The notes under the pieces are model-generated. The model did not search any database and was not told the origin of the DNA. It saw only the letters and a list, made by a program, of their open reading frames with translations. A stretch of 64,000 nt of DNA, taken from NCBI GenBank assembly GCA_032433765.1, contig JAVIAB010000073.1, forward strand, positions 70,693,959 to 70,757,958. Reading direction: 5' to 3'. Within the stretch, counting starts at the first letter, position 1, and each line of letters starts with the position of its first letter. Shown here one piece after another: positions 44,325 through 55,177 of this stretch. This stretch comes from Megaustenia siamemsis. Taxonomy: Eukaryota > Mollusca > Gastropoda > Stylommatophora > Ariophantidae. A program made the translations under genes and the position numbers.

Positions 44325-45092
44325 TTAGATATCAATTGCAATATTAAAGTAATGTTTACAGTACCTTATTTCTACTGAAGAGGTTGTTGCCTCGGCGTGG
44401 TACTTGTTTTTTGAGCGTATCTTTCTCAAGATCTCATGATTTGAAGCAAGTTTTTCACTGAAGCTTTCACGCGATAAATTAATGTTAGTTCTTACTGTTA
44501 ACATGGCTTGCACCGTGCTCACATTAATCCATGATTTCTCTTCGGACCAGACGTAGTTCATTTGAGAAAATAGTCTTTCTACGGATGCATTGCTGCCAGG
44601 TAAGCGCTTAAAAAGTTCAAGAATTCTCTTCACATTAGCATGTGGTACATTATTTTCTTTCAAGTACCTGCGTACTTCATTCCATTTTCTACATGGGGGC
44701 TTGTTACTGAACCACTCACATTCTTTTTGCAACAGATGGCCTCGCAAATAAGTAAATTCATCAAAGAGCTCATCAAGATTGACGTTTACAACTTCATGAC
44801 ACATTGAAGATATCTGTTCTACTGCATTATCAAAATGTTTCCTTTCAGGCACATTATCCAAGAGAAGGCAGCTCAGTTGTGATAAGTCCTCATTGTGCTT
44901 GTTCCAAGACTGCAAGTAATGTACAGCAGTATTACAGAATTCTTTACTTATTTGGAAATACCTTTTCATTTGGATGTCACCACTTTCTACTAAATCAGTT
45001 AGCAAACTCTTTACCATGTGTGGGATGAAATTTTCATCGCGTCGAGTTTCTAATTTTATAATGAGATTGTTCACAGCTATAGCTTGTTTCAT
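44325..45092 (-). pseudogene. hAT transposase, C-terminal part
   Basis: A 255-codon minus-strand frame ending in the hAT dimerisation domain: 'LFKRLPGSNASVERLFSQMN' then 'SWINVSTVQAMLTVRTNINL'. 'N/SxxxERlFS' followed by a hydrophobic helix is the hallmark of the C-terminal insertion and dimerisation domain. The first 60 or so codons ('NNLIIKLETRRDENFIPHMV') belong to the catalytic domain. An in-frame stop lies just before 'SWARLMKQ', and the upstream half of the protein is found beyond the inner transposon at 47125-48400. Non-functional as it stands. Confidence 0.9.
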
Positions 45093-45463
45093 AAGTCTTG
45101 CCCAACTTTAAAAATCAATATCTTTTAAACCGCTTTTTGTATTTTTTTCAAAATTTGCATGTAAAGTTATAATGATTAGAACCCAACAGGGAATTAATTT
45201 CATTAAAAACAAACATTTGGTTATTATTATTGCTTATTTGATTTATATAAATTTATAACGACCCATTGATGTAGTCAAAACTTAGTGTTTACAGTATTTA
45301 AGTTAAAAATAGCGATTACAAATCTATACACGCTGAAATTTACGATTTTTCACGCTTTTCACGTGAGTTATCTGACACAAATAGACACTTGTAGTAAACA
45401 CGAGACATTGTGTGTTTCATTTCCGTTAATTCAGCGGCGTAACGTGGAACAATAACATTTATC

Positions 45464-46731
45464 ATGAGTCTTAAAATGAAATTCTGCAGTTTACAAAACA
45501 TCGCAATAAAAATGTATGATTATTTTTGCAAAGAGGCTAAACGAGGAAGATTATTTCATTCTTTAGAAAACCCTGAGAATAGGACAAGACACATTTTGGA
45601 TTTATCTAAACGGTCATTTAATCGCTGGATTCAAGCACGTGACCGTCAATGTTCCAAATATACAAAATCACAAGGAAGAGCAAAAATGTTGGATAATTTC
45701 GACAGTGAACTTATTAGAAGTGAAATTCGCAAAATGTTGGGTATGAATGAAACTGTTACAATAAGAAAATTAAAAGTATCGCTGAAAAAGAACAACAGTA
45801 TTGAAATATCAAAGTCTACATTATGGAGGAATGTGAGAGCTGCAGGCTTTACATTAAGAAAGTATCCCAATGGACGAAACATCATCTGTGAGAAGCCACA
45901 TATAGTAGTCATGAGAAGCAAGTACTTACGTGAAGTAAAAGAGGTGCGCAAGCAAGGTTATGATATTGTGTACTTGGATGAAACATGGATCAATGCTCAC
46001 CACACTAACCAAAGGGAATTGCAGTCATCAGATGGAAAGATTAACCTAGCAGCAAAGAACAGCGCTTGATAATTGCTCATGCAGGTAGTCGACAACATGG
46101 ACTAATACAGAATGCAGAGCTCATTTTTCTTTCAAAATCCATAGACAATCGGGATTATCACTCTGAGATGAATGGTCACATATTTAGACATTGGATTGAA
46201 AATTCTGTTCTCCCAGCACTAAATCGACCATCTTGCCTAATAATGGACAATGCAGCGTACCACAACATTGTTGCACTTGAAGATAAAGTCCCGACGTCAT
46301 CCAGTACAAAAGATACTATTAAGATATGGCTCACAAAGGAGCACATACAATTTAATAACATGTACTTAAAACCTGAATTACTATCTCTAGTAAAGCAAAA
46401 ACAGAGGACAAAGATTTTTCAAATAGATAAGATTATCCAAGAGCACGGTCATATAAGTTTGAGGCTGCCACCTTTCCATGCTCATTTAAATCCAATAGAA
46501 CTAATCTGGGCAAAATTAAAAGGACAAGTGGCAGATGAAAATACAACATTCAAAATATGCGATGTAAAGACTCTTGCTAATCTCGCTTTATTAAATATAG
46601 ACAAAGATTATTGGGCTAAATGTGAAGACCACGTCTTAAAACAGGAAGGGGAATATTGGAACAATGATGGTTTGTGGAATGTTCAACCCCAAACAGTTAT
46701 TAATCTTTTAGACTCGTCTGATTCAGAATGA
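45464..46731 (+). pseudogene. DD83E transposase of the nested transposon
   Basis: Two overlapping frames (45464-46069 and 46066-46731) joined by a one-base shift near 46045-46055. Together about 420 codons, so otherwise complete. The N-terminal half holds helix-turn-helix text ('KSTLWRNVRAAGFTLRKYPN'). The catalytic triad is 'IVYLDETWINAHH' (Asp), 'SCLIMDNAAYHN' (Asp) and 'HLNPIELIWAKLKG' (Glu). I count 83 residues between second Asp and Glu, far more than the 34-39 of classical Tc1/mariner, with an insertion region containing 'PTSSSTKDTIKIWLTKEHIQ' between. This fits the lineage I recall as DD82E/Sailor. That name is from memory. The protein ends in an acidic 'LDSSDSE' tail. Confidence 0.9.
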
Positions 46732-46788
46732 AAGTATATAGCCCCCACAATGTTGGCCCCTATATTACCTTAAATTATTTCAACAAAC

Positions 46789-46804
46789 GGTCCTTTTCAG
46801 GACC
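46789..46804 (+). other. Histone-type 3' stem-loop (candidate RNA processing signal)
   Basis: 'ggtccttttcaggacc' forms a six-base-pair stem (ggtcct/aggacc) with a tttc loop. It is preceded by 'caacaaac' and followed by 'acaca', the flanks usual for replication-dependent histone mRNAs (consensus GGYYYU-UHUH-ARRRCC). It begins 57 bases after the transposase stop, a spacing like that in histone genes. No histone coding sequence adjoins it. A purine-rich histone downstream element was not evident. Confidence 0.7.
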
Positions 46805-47124
46805 ACACAACTATGAAAATTGGACATACAGGTATACCTTGATATTATTATCGTCCGTCCTCGAACTGAGCAGACAATAATTCTCCTGGTGTTTTGTTTT
46901 ATCCAGTTATTTCCCCATTACGTCCACGCCTTTACCTAGTGAAAATTAATCGTAGACCAGCAACTACGGTAATTTCTATTCTTTAGGGCTTCACAATTTA
47001 CAATTTTGACAAACATCAAAGAAATATCGCCGCTTTAAGAAAACTGCAGCTGCAAGATATTTGTTAAATATACATTTAAAGGGTCTTTTGCATTCTAATA
47101 ACATTTGGAAAATTTCAAAAGTAT

Positions 47125-48400
47125 TTAACAAACGGTTAGAGAGTAATAGCGTTTTGAAGTTGGGCATATGTTTTGAAACGAGCTATAGTGATGATTCTGT
47201 TGCACTCTTGTCGTCGCCTTCAATCGCCTTAATTGTTTCATGGAAGAGTGAGCAAAGCTGAGCCAAAGCTCTGATTCACTGTTTTCAAAGAATTGTTTCA
47301 ATATTGTAGGACAGTGTGTTTCTGACAAGAAGAAAGATCTCAGTGATTGATACAGTTTCAATATTCTTTTCAAGGCTAGAAGTAATGACAACCACCTTGT
47401 ATTCGAATAACATAATAATTGCTTAAACTCATGTCCAGCAAATTCACAGAAGTCTTTTAGGCGTTCTACACGAACCGTGTAAATGTGAAAGTATCCAAAT
47501 ATTTTTGTTACAATTACTTCCATTTCCATAGGCATGAATCAAACGCTGTTTTTGCACAATTGTGAATTATGTGTGCGTTGCAACCAAGACACATTATGTG
47601 TCTGTTTAACTTGGACTTTATTTTAGTTATGACATTATCTCTCCCTTTCCTCAACAAGCCTCCAAAGTTTGTATTTGTATTGTCTGCTGAGAGTCCAACA
47701 ATCTTTTTGTTTAAGTCAAAATTATCAATTGCTTTCAACAATTGTTCAGATATTATGTTGGACGTTTTTTATTCCTGGTAATATCTATGAAAGCAACCAG
47801 TTTGGTCTTTACTGGAGTTTCCAGCTCATAAGCCTGAAAATAACGAACTAAAATAGGAAGTAGCTTAACATGTTTATGATTAGATGTATCGCAAGACAAT
47901 GTTACGACTCTGACATATTTGAGGTCATTTTTTCGTTCATCAATAGCCCGAGGAGCAAAAACATTGGTAATTATGGATTCACACTTTGTTCTTGCACAGG
48001 AAAATTGTTTCGTTGAAAATTTCTTTTGTAGAATTGTTGTACAATTCATACTGCGGAAACTATGATTATGAAGTACAGTATGATATGCGAAGGTTCCTTC
48101 ATGAACAGCTAGAGTGTATTCATCTTTTGAGGGTTCTGTTTTACAAAAATAATTTGTCATACACCCAGACTGAGACTTACAAAGCAGTGCATCCTTATGC
48201 TTTTTTGCCTGTGGATGATCAGTTATTGATGTCCTTCCACCACTTGCTATAGAAAAATTTGAACCATATATATTACATTTCACTTGCGTTCCATCCTCTA
48301 AAATTGCTTGTATAATAAATGGAAATTCAGCTTCCAGCGAATCACTAAAATGACACTTACGTTTTTTGGAAAGCATTGTTTTTATGCAACAGACGTCCAC
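47125..48400 (-). pseudogene. hAT transposase, N-terminal part
   Basis: Three minus-strand frames in order. 48400-47753: 'SLEAEFPFIIQAILED', then a BED-like zinc-finger remnant 'GGRTSITDHPQAKKHKDALL', then catalytic domain 'VVTLSCDTSNHKHVKLLPIL'. 47741-47514: 'KKIVGLSADNTNTNFGGLLR', with the catalytic 'DNT' Asp, and 'LGCNAHIIHNCAKTA', the hAT C/H motif. 47535-47125: 'CYSNTRWLSLLLALKRIL', the hAT 'TRW' motif. Frameshifts separate the three. One zinc-ligand position of the BED finger reads Tyr (CNIY) rather than Cys. The family match is strong, the copy is dead. Confidence 0.88.
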
Positions 48401-48925
48401 TGATCACAAATAGAAAACACGACTGCACTTAACTGTCATTACACTCGGACTGATTTGAAAATTGGCCGGGAAAGATACTTTGGCGGAAGATGTTCGGAAA
48501 GGCAGGGGTGGGGGGAGAGAGAGAGTGTGTGTCTGCTTTTTTAAAAATTAAACCCATCCCAATAGAAGTCAGTAGCTGGAATAGAAGTGACGTAGCACCG
48601 AGCTTCAAGAGTTCAAAGAGCTATCTCCGACACAACGCGTCCAAGTCTTCTCTTTTATCTTTCTGCTAATGCCGCTCAGTCTGAGATAAAGAGAAACACA
48701 ACTCAGTAACGTCCTGAGTCCTAGTGATTATTTTAAAAGAGGGCAGATTCCGTGTATGAACATTTATTTATTCACTGAAATCGGGGACATATTTCTTTCG
48801 GAGATAATTTCTACTCTTCTGGGACTGTCCCCGAAAATCGGGGACGAATGGTCACCCTACTGTAGATAGAAGATTGTGGGACATGATCGCCTCCGCCAAC
48901 CGGCATGGCACATAATGATGCTGAA

Positions 48926-49624
48926 CTTCCGTCCATCACTTGACGTCTTATGACTGTGACAGGAAGTGGACACCTGTATCTTGATTTTATCTTTCCCTGT
49001 GTGAATATTTTCTCTAAGTACATTCTTGGGTAATAGGACATATTTATGTTCAAGGTAATTATATATTTCAATGTAGCCATGTTTAGGAACTAATTGCGAA
49101 ACAGTAAATTCGAAACGAGATGACAGGAAATGGTAAAAATATAGATCACTTTCCTGTCACAAGACTGTCACTTTTGTAACTTTCTATTGGTCAAGTCAGG
49201 CGGTATGCAAATTTGTTATTATAGTCATAGAGGTAGAGGTAAGACTGTAGACAGGACGGGTACAGGTGAGTCAGGTGCTAGGACTGTTTTTGTGGAGTGA
49301 CTTTGGTCTTTGCTGTGTATGTTTGTGGTAAGAAGGTAGTCTATGATGAGTATAACCTGTGACTGATTGGAGTGGTTATAAAAACAAACTTTACACTAAA
49401 AAAAAAGTAACTTTTACTAGTTCTACTTTAACTATTAAATTAACTAACTTAACTTACTAAGTTACTTACTTATACTTATACTAACTACATTTTTTAGCAT
49501 AGTCATGAATGAAATTGCCATGTAATTTTAATTTTTCTTGTGTAATATTAATCATTATGAGATGTATCCTTGATTGTTTGAATTTATTTTGAAGGTTTTT
49601 GATGTGAAGAAATTCTGGAAACTG
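48926..49624. other. Unassigned; possible promoter-like patch
   Basis: At 49183-49215 'ctattggtcaagtcaggcgg' (inverted CCAAT) and 'tatgcaaat' (octamer) lie close together, and 'gggtacag/gtgagtcag' at 49265 would be a good splice donor. This could be the first non-coding exon of the V-ATPase gene 5.9 kb downstream, but nothing links them directly. Confidence 0.25.
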
Positions 49625-49905
49625 TTTATCATCATCGAGTGCCATCTCCTCATTGGACATCCGATCGAAGGTTGGCTACCATGAAGCGCCATTCCACTCT
49701 CAGACTCAGACCAGACTGTCTCTTGTTTTGATGGTGCAGATTGTCATAGGTTGACTTGACCATCTTTTGATGCTACTCGTCCATGTTAGTCTTGGTCTGC
49801 CTCTTTTACCTTGTATTTTCCCCTCCAATATTACTTTTGTTAGGCTGTTGTGTCTTTTAACATGCCCCAAAATAAAAAATTTAATTTGTCTTGTTCTAAT
49901 CCTAA
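49625..49905 (-). mobile_element. LINE L-E 3' fragment
   Basis: The minus strand reads 'VILEGKIQGKR' and 'RPRLTWTSSIKRWSSQPMT' and ends in 'ggtagccaaccttcgatcgg', matching 35600-35815. Short 5'-truncated insertion. Confidence 0.8.
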
Positions 49906-50948
49906 ACTCTGTTAATAAGTCAATTAAGTAAGTGGTTTTGGGGAGTGGAGTTTGGAAAGATGAGTTTAAAACATCTTTGGAAAACTTACATTTTCATTTA
50001 AGCCTCATAATTAGTTTAAAGCTAACTCCCACGTTATAACATCCGTACTTTGATTTTAAAAAAAAATTAATATAATATCTAGATATACCTTGGTGAGAAC
50101 CCAAAAAAAAAAATGTACCTCATTCATTCATCTCTGTATGTCAATTATTAAAAGGTTATGCACGTTTCAGTGTCAAATTACGCAAATTGTTGATTTAATT
50201 AGTCAAGCCCCCTTGGACATTTATTCAGCCTAAACAAATATATCAGGGGCCAAAAAATACTGTGTGAGCCAAACCTAGGTCACTAATGTGCCCCGGAGAT
50301 TACAAGTAGTTATGGTTATAAATCATTAAGACAATATGGCGTTATGCATTGGGTCTATGGGAGGTCAGCGTCCGCAAATAAAATTCAATAATAAACCTCC
50401 TAGCTTTAAGATATCTTTCATATAGCACCAGAGTGTGGATATATGATTGATTATCTTATATCAAAATCAAGAACCTTTCGGAATGATAGTTTTTAAAAAA
50501 CAATTTTTTCAATGAAAAATTATGTATGGCTGTAAAAACGCTATTAAAACCCATTTAAATAGTCGCTCAGGGAATAAATAAAAAAAAGATTATTTCCAGA
50601 GTAGACTTCAACTTCGCATATTTATGTACAATTTGACATTGAATTTAAATATTCGCACCAATTAGCTTTATCTTATTGAACTACGTATTAAAGTTTAGAT
50701 TTTCGTTCAGTAGTTTTAAAGAGCGCATTAACAATGATCGGTTGATTGAAAAGCTTATTAAACTTCGCCATTATGGAAGGGATATATCATGTCATCATGT
50801 TCTATTTTTGGCCCTAAATTTTAAACGCTGGAAGTGCTAGAAACGAAACAAAACAATTTGGTTTATATAAAATATAGTAACGCCATCTTGCTTCATTTTC
50901 AGCTGTAGCCAGGTCCATAGCAATGCAAAACGGCTGCCATGATGTGCT
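49906..50948. other. Unassigned AT-rich sequence
   Basis: No coding, repeat or RNA signal recognised. Confidence 0.55.
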
Positions 50949-51219
50949 AATAAAAGTAAAAAATAAAAAAAGTAAAGTATCCCCGTCACGCCAAGTGGCG
51001 TATAGGGAATATGGTGTTAGTGACCATATATTTTACAGACCTTCGGCACATGATTTTTGGGGTAATGTGGTCGGTATTACGCCCGTGCCGCTTCACTTTC
51101 CCTGAAAAAAATCAGGTACCCACTAAAGGCTGGGTGAACCCGGAAGCCGTCGGTTGGGATCGAACCCTACCTCTTGTCCTTTGTAGTCCAGTTCAATAAC
51201 CACTGAGCTATCGCGGCTC
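50949..51219 (-). mobile_element. SINE family B copy
   Basis: Minus-strand full-length copy: head 'gagctatcgcggctcc' (complement) at the right, body 'cccgtcacgccaagtggcgt' at the left, with an A-rich tail at 50950-50980. Target duplication ccatgatgtgct at 50937-50948 and 51220-51231. Confidence 0.92.
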
Positions 51220-51336
51220 CCATGATGTGCTTATGGTTACTCAAAATGCCTACCGTAATCGAAGCTAAAGATGCGGCCTTCTTAGATCACAAGTGCACAC
51301 CTATTGCAAATACTCTTTAGCCTCTTCAAATGGTCA

Positions 51337-51655
51337 TGGGGGCTGGTTGGTCTCTAGGCAAGATGCCTGTTTTGAGATACAGAGGTTGTGAGTTCGAATC
51401 TCAGCTGAACCATTTGGGATTTTTATTTATAATTTCTATCTATGGCAACCATTCCAGGTATCAGCACCAAGGCACAGCTTGGAATATCAATTACTCATTG
51501 ATGAAAATAATATGAGTACCTCTGAAGTCAGAGTTATCTGCCTGTGCGGCGAGGGACCCTGTGCACATGGCTGCCGGGGGAAAATGGATTAACATGCACA
51601 ATTCAGTTCCTAGACTCTAGAGACCTCACCAGAAGTGAAAGCTGGTGAATTAGAA
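51337..51655 (+). mobile_element. SINE family A copy
   Basis: Matches 1507-1825 from the tRNA-like head ('ggctggttggtctctaggca', 'ttgtgagttcgaatctcagc') through 'ttatctgcctgtgcggcgag' to 'gaagtgaaagctggt'. The B box is better preserved here (gttcgaatc). Confidence 0.8.
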
Positions 51656-51689
51656 AAAGAAAATAGCCAGAGAAACAAAGTCCAAGACA

Positions 51690-52445
51690 GCTCAACGCCA
51701 CATAAATGAGAAATGAGTATTAGCTCCATCTTAGCGACAGAATCCAGACTCCATCTCAAATTGGGAACCTAAGAAAAATGTATAATGGCATAAAGAAAGC
51801 CATTAGACCAACAAAATGCACTATTGCCCACTAAAGACAACCACTGGGGAGAAAGTAACCAATAGAGGCAGGCAAATTGAGTGATGGGTGGAATATTATT
51901 CCTCACTTTATTCCATAGAAAACACTGTTGCACCAAACACCCTTGACACCATCCAATGCCGTCCACTTATGGAAGAGTTAGACATTAAACCAACTGTGGA
52001 GAAACTTAGCAAGGCCATAGATAGCTTGGCCCCCTGGTAAAGTGGCATGTCAAGATGAGATTCCTCCCGGTCTGTTCAAATTCTGCAAAAGTGCTCTGTT
52101 ACATCCCCTCTCGGACTACATCAATGATGAAAAGACAAAACCATTCCGCAAGAAATGAGAGACTCCATATGGGTAACTCTTCCAGAGTTGTCTTGGAAGA
52201 CTACAGATACTTGCAGAGTTCGTAAATCCTGAATCACGATGCGGCTTTAAATCCGGAAGATCAGCTGCTGACATGATTTTCTCTTTACTTTTTTTTGAAG
52301 AAAAATATAGAGAGCAGAAAATTCCTTTTTCATCGCATTTATTGACCTTACAAAGGCCTTTAACCTAGTCAGCAGATGCGGTCTCTCCAAAATACTATCT
52401 AAAATAAGCATAATAATCATCTAATTCAACTAGTTGTAGAGAAAT
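51690..52445 (+). mobile_element. Decayed LINE (family L-G), RT N-terminal part
   Basis: Pieces read 'LGNLRKMYNGIKKAIRPTK', 'VEKLSKAIDSLAPGKVACQD' + 'EIPPGLFKFCKSALL', then after an internal deletion 'EFVNPESRCGFKSGRSAADM' and 'FIAFIDLTKAFNLVSRCGL'. These are RT fingers motifs with the first catalytic Asp region (FIDLTKAF). Many stops. Truncated before the YADD box. Confidence 0.82.
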
Positions 52446-53552
52446 GAGAAATAACATGAGGGTTAAGTCCTAACCTTTCCAACCCCAAACTCTGACATAA
52501 TATTTAGTTTTTGAGAACCACTGTATTCTGTTGTGGTGTAAACTAAGGGGAGATCATTCATTTTGCTGAACAAATTTAAAATCTTAAAACTAGGACTTTA
52601 CCAAAAAGTGTTTTTTTATGAGTACATTACTAATAATATTAAATTAGTTTAATTTAAATTAGGTGTCTGTATAAAATTAAAGCTGATTAAAAATAATCTT
52701 TAGGTACTTTGATAATTAAAAAAAACAATTTTAAACAATGGCTAGGTAGCCTTTGGCTCCAAAAAAAAAAAAAACCTTATTGATGTTGATGCATCAAAAT
52801 TAATTTAAAAAATGATCGATTGTCAAGTGATTTGTTATGAAGACATAGTCAAAGCAATAGATTGGATTGTGCCATAAAAAATAGTGTTTTGGTCATTTCC
52901 CTTTTATTAGGTCATGGCATGTAAGATAAAGTTTAACTAACACAATAGAGTAATAATAGTTACTAGTGAAGATAGTGTGTTTTTTAAAAATTTATTTAAT
53001 TGCTGATAGCACCTATCTGCCGATAACACCTTTAAAAGTACCACACTTATGTAAAAATAAACGCTGAATCTAAAAATTCATACCATCTTACTGCATCTTA
53101 TATTTAAGTGGTAGCAAAATTTAAGAAAATGCTCAGAATAATAGAAAAATGCATTAAAAAAAAATCTATCTAGTATTGACACAGTTTCTATTAATTAAAT
53201 AGATATGAACCTCTCCTCGTTTGAAATATACATTTGGTCTCGTAAAATCTGGACAAAAGCTGTAAACATGGATGAACAGGCTTTTATGACGCTATCATAT
53301 AATGACGCTTCAATGTCAACCAAAAAATCTGTATTGAATTGGTGTCCTTGGTTTCTCAATAATGCCTATATAATGTTGATATGCAAGTTAACATTTTCAT
53401 TTTGTGTACAATTAAAAAAACTTTCTGGCAATATTATTTTGACATCATCGCTGTCACTACAGAAAACTCCTCTTTGGCTTCTTGCCTAGTCCTCCCTCTG
53501 GCATCCAGCACCTTGATATGATATTCATTCAGTCTGTTCATGGTTGTGGATT
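52446..53552. other. Unassigned AT-rich sequence
   Basis: Nothing recognised. The 94-codon frame at 53205-53489 has no known similarity. Confidence 0.5.
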
Positions 53553-53945
53553 CAGAGTAATTTCTTTAGTCAGTTTTTCGTCCAGTATCCTTGAGGTCAT
53601 TCAGAGTAATTTCTTTAGTCAGTTTTTCGTCCAGCATCCTTGAGGTCATTCAGAGTAAAACTTTAGTCAGTTTTTCGTCCAGCATCCTTGAGGTCATTCA
53701 GAGTAATTTCTTTAGTCAGTTTTTCGTCCAGCATCCTTGAGGTCATTCAGAGTAATTTCTTTAGTCAGTTTTTCGTCCAGCATCCTTGAGGTCATTCAGA
53801 GTAATTTCTTTAGTCAGTTTTTCATCCAGCATCCTTGAGGTCATTCAGAGTAATTTCTTTAGTCAGTTTTTCGTCCAGCATCCTTGAGGTCATTCAGAAT
53901 AATTTCTTTAGTCAGTTTTTCGTCCAGCATCCTTGAGGTCATTCA
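53553..53945. repeat. 49-bp minisatellite
   Basis: Eight units of 49 bp ('attcagagtaatttctttag' + 'tcagtttttcgtccagcatc' + 'cttgaggtc'), nearly perfect; one unit is shortened by four bases. Confidence 0.97.
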
Positions 53946-54040
53946 CAATGTCAGCACAGTCTGTTGAAGAGACAGTGAAATTGTGCACCATGGCAGCCAA
54001 CCTTTAATGCAGTGATGGCACGAGATGATTATGCAGTGTG
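53946..54040 (+). mobile_element. LINE L-E 3' terminus
   Basis: 'gtgcaccatggcagccaacc' + 'tttaatgcagtgatggcac' parallels the last 80 bases of L-E at 35735-35815. Very short 5'-truncated copy, or the remnant in which the minisatellite grew. 54041-54284 shows nothing further. Confidence 0.55.
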
Positions 54041-54284
54041 GCTTTTTCTTTTGCTTCAAAGGTGTCTGTAAAAGGAGCTAGGTAAATGTGATATGAGGGA
54101 GCTAGACATGAAAATAGTGATTGAAAAGAACATTCCAAAATGCAGAACCAAATAAAAAAAGAGGCAGTAGATGTAATCTGAAAGCAGGTTAACTCAATTT
54201 GAGACCGGATGTTGAGTCCAGACAAGCAGGAGGGAAGCAACAGCAATGCTGATGAAATCTCATATTTGTACTAAAATATAAAGT

Positions 54285-54890
54285 CTCTTAAACAAGTCAA
54301 TGAATTTAAATATTTGGGAACTTTGTTAACCTCAGACAGAAGATGTACAAAAGAGGTGAGATGCAGAATGGCTCAGGCAAAAGCAGCTTTGCAAAAAATG
54401 TGGAAGATACTATGCAATCCATTTTTGACAATAGAAACAAGAAAAAGAGTTCTTAAATGTTATGTAGAGCCAGTCTTAACATATGGATGTGAATCATGGA
54501 CAATAGGACAACAGACAAGAAAATCACTGGAGTCTGTAGAAATGTGGTTTTACAGAAGAATGTTGAGAGTACCATGGACAACTAAGAAGAGTAATGAAGA
54601 TGTTCTGAGAGAGGTCAAAGCAAAAAGAGAGCTAATTTCCAATATTAGGAAGAAACAATCATCCTTTTTTGGCCATGTAGTGAGAAGAGAACAACTGGAG
54701 TATATTGTAACAACTGGAATAATTGAGGGATAAGGAGATAGAGGGAAGCAAAGAGAAAAAATAACAGACAGCTTAAGAGAATGGCTTGGCAGAAGGTCAA
54801 CAACTGAAATAGTAAATAACTGTCGAGATCAAAAGTTGTGGAGAGACATGATCACCTATATCAGCAGGTCTGGTACTTGATGGTGATATA
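54285..54890 (+). mobile_element. LINE L-A 3' fragment
   Basis: From 'VNEFKYLGTLLTSDRRCTKE' through 'CESWTIGQQTRKSLESVEMW' and 'FGHVVRREQLEYIVTTG' to the 'ggtacttgatggtga' end. One open frame of 139 codons ends at a stop in 'EG*', and the rest of the C-terminus follows in the same register with a stop. Nearly identical to 56290-56860, so a recent insertion. Confidence 0.9.
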
Positions 54891-55177
54891 GTCTCTTGAA
54901 ACAAACAGAATGCCACCACCAATACCACTCAATTACAAATGTCAATGCATAGTAATAAAGTCTCATGTATCTTTTAAACATAGCATTTGTTGAGAAATAA
55001 GAGAAAGTCAACAGCTGTGAGTAATCTGCATGAACATCATATTACATTTCACAACATTAGAGTATGCACATTATAGGTATGTTGTTGTAAATATTAATGT
55101 GACTTTGCAATTTTTTTTATCTAGCTGTCTTCTCATTTATTTGACCTGAAAGAGGCATTTGACTAAAATCCATCAGA

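Larger units (their letters stand above)
45292..46969 (+). mobile_element. IS630/Tc1-type transposon (DD83E) nested in hAT
   Basis: Contains one transposase gene (45464-46731, frameshifted). Proposed ends are TA-flanked: 'TA cagtatttaag' at 45290 and, inverted, 'TA ccgtagttgct' at 46971. Their first 30 bases share TAC.GTA.TT and CGATTA blocks, so the inverted repeats are weak and the limits provisional. The hAT transposase frames on either side show that a segment of this size was inserted. Size of about 1.7 kb is usual for this group. A histone-type stem-loop lies between the stop codon and the right end. Confidence 0.6.
43887..48859 (-). mobile_element. hAT DNA transposon with 8-bp target duplication
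   Basis: Perfect terminal 'tagggtgac' / 'gtcaccta'-type inverted ends (left 'tagggtgac' at 43887, right 'gtcacccta' ending 48859), with subterminal 'tttcggggaca' repeats. Flanked by ctgtagat at 43879-43886 and 48860-48867, the 8-bp duplication expected of hAT elements. It encodes a broken hAT transposase on the minus strand and carries an IS630/Tc1-type element inside. Total length is 4973 bp, of which about 1.7 kb is the inner element. Confidence 0.94.
43375..48925 (+). mobile_element. LINE L-A-type fragment split by a hAT transposon
   Basis: 43375-43886 reads 'GRIAQSKIAFHKM', 'NESWTVNK', 'MKRRLEAIEMGFLRTMLKF' and 'LLRNIRKKQSTFFGHIMRIR' to 'TTELIRCTVD'. The sentence is completed at 48868-48925 with 'RRLWDMIASANRHGT'. 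Everything between is a later hAT insertion. Stops at 43460 and 43567 show it was already dead or has since decayed. Confidence 0.92.

Noticed and set aside
46789..46969. A histone gene at the stem-loop
   Set aside because: No histone coding sequence precedes it; the upstream frame is the transposase.
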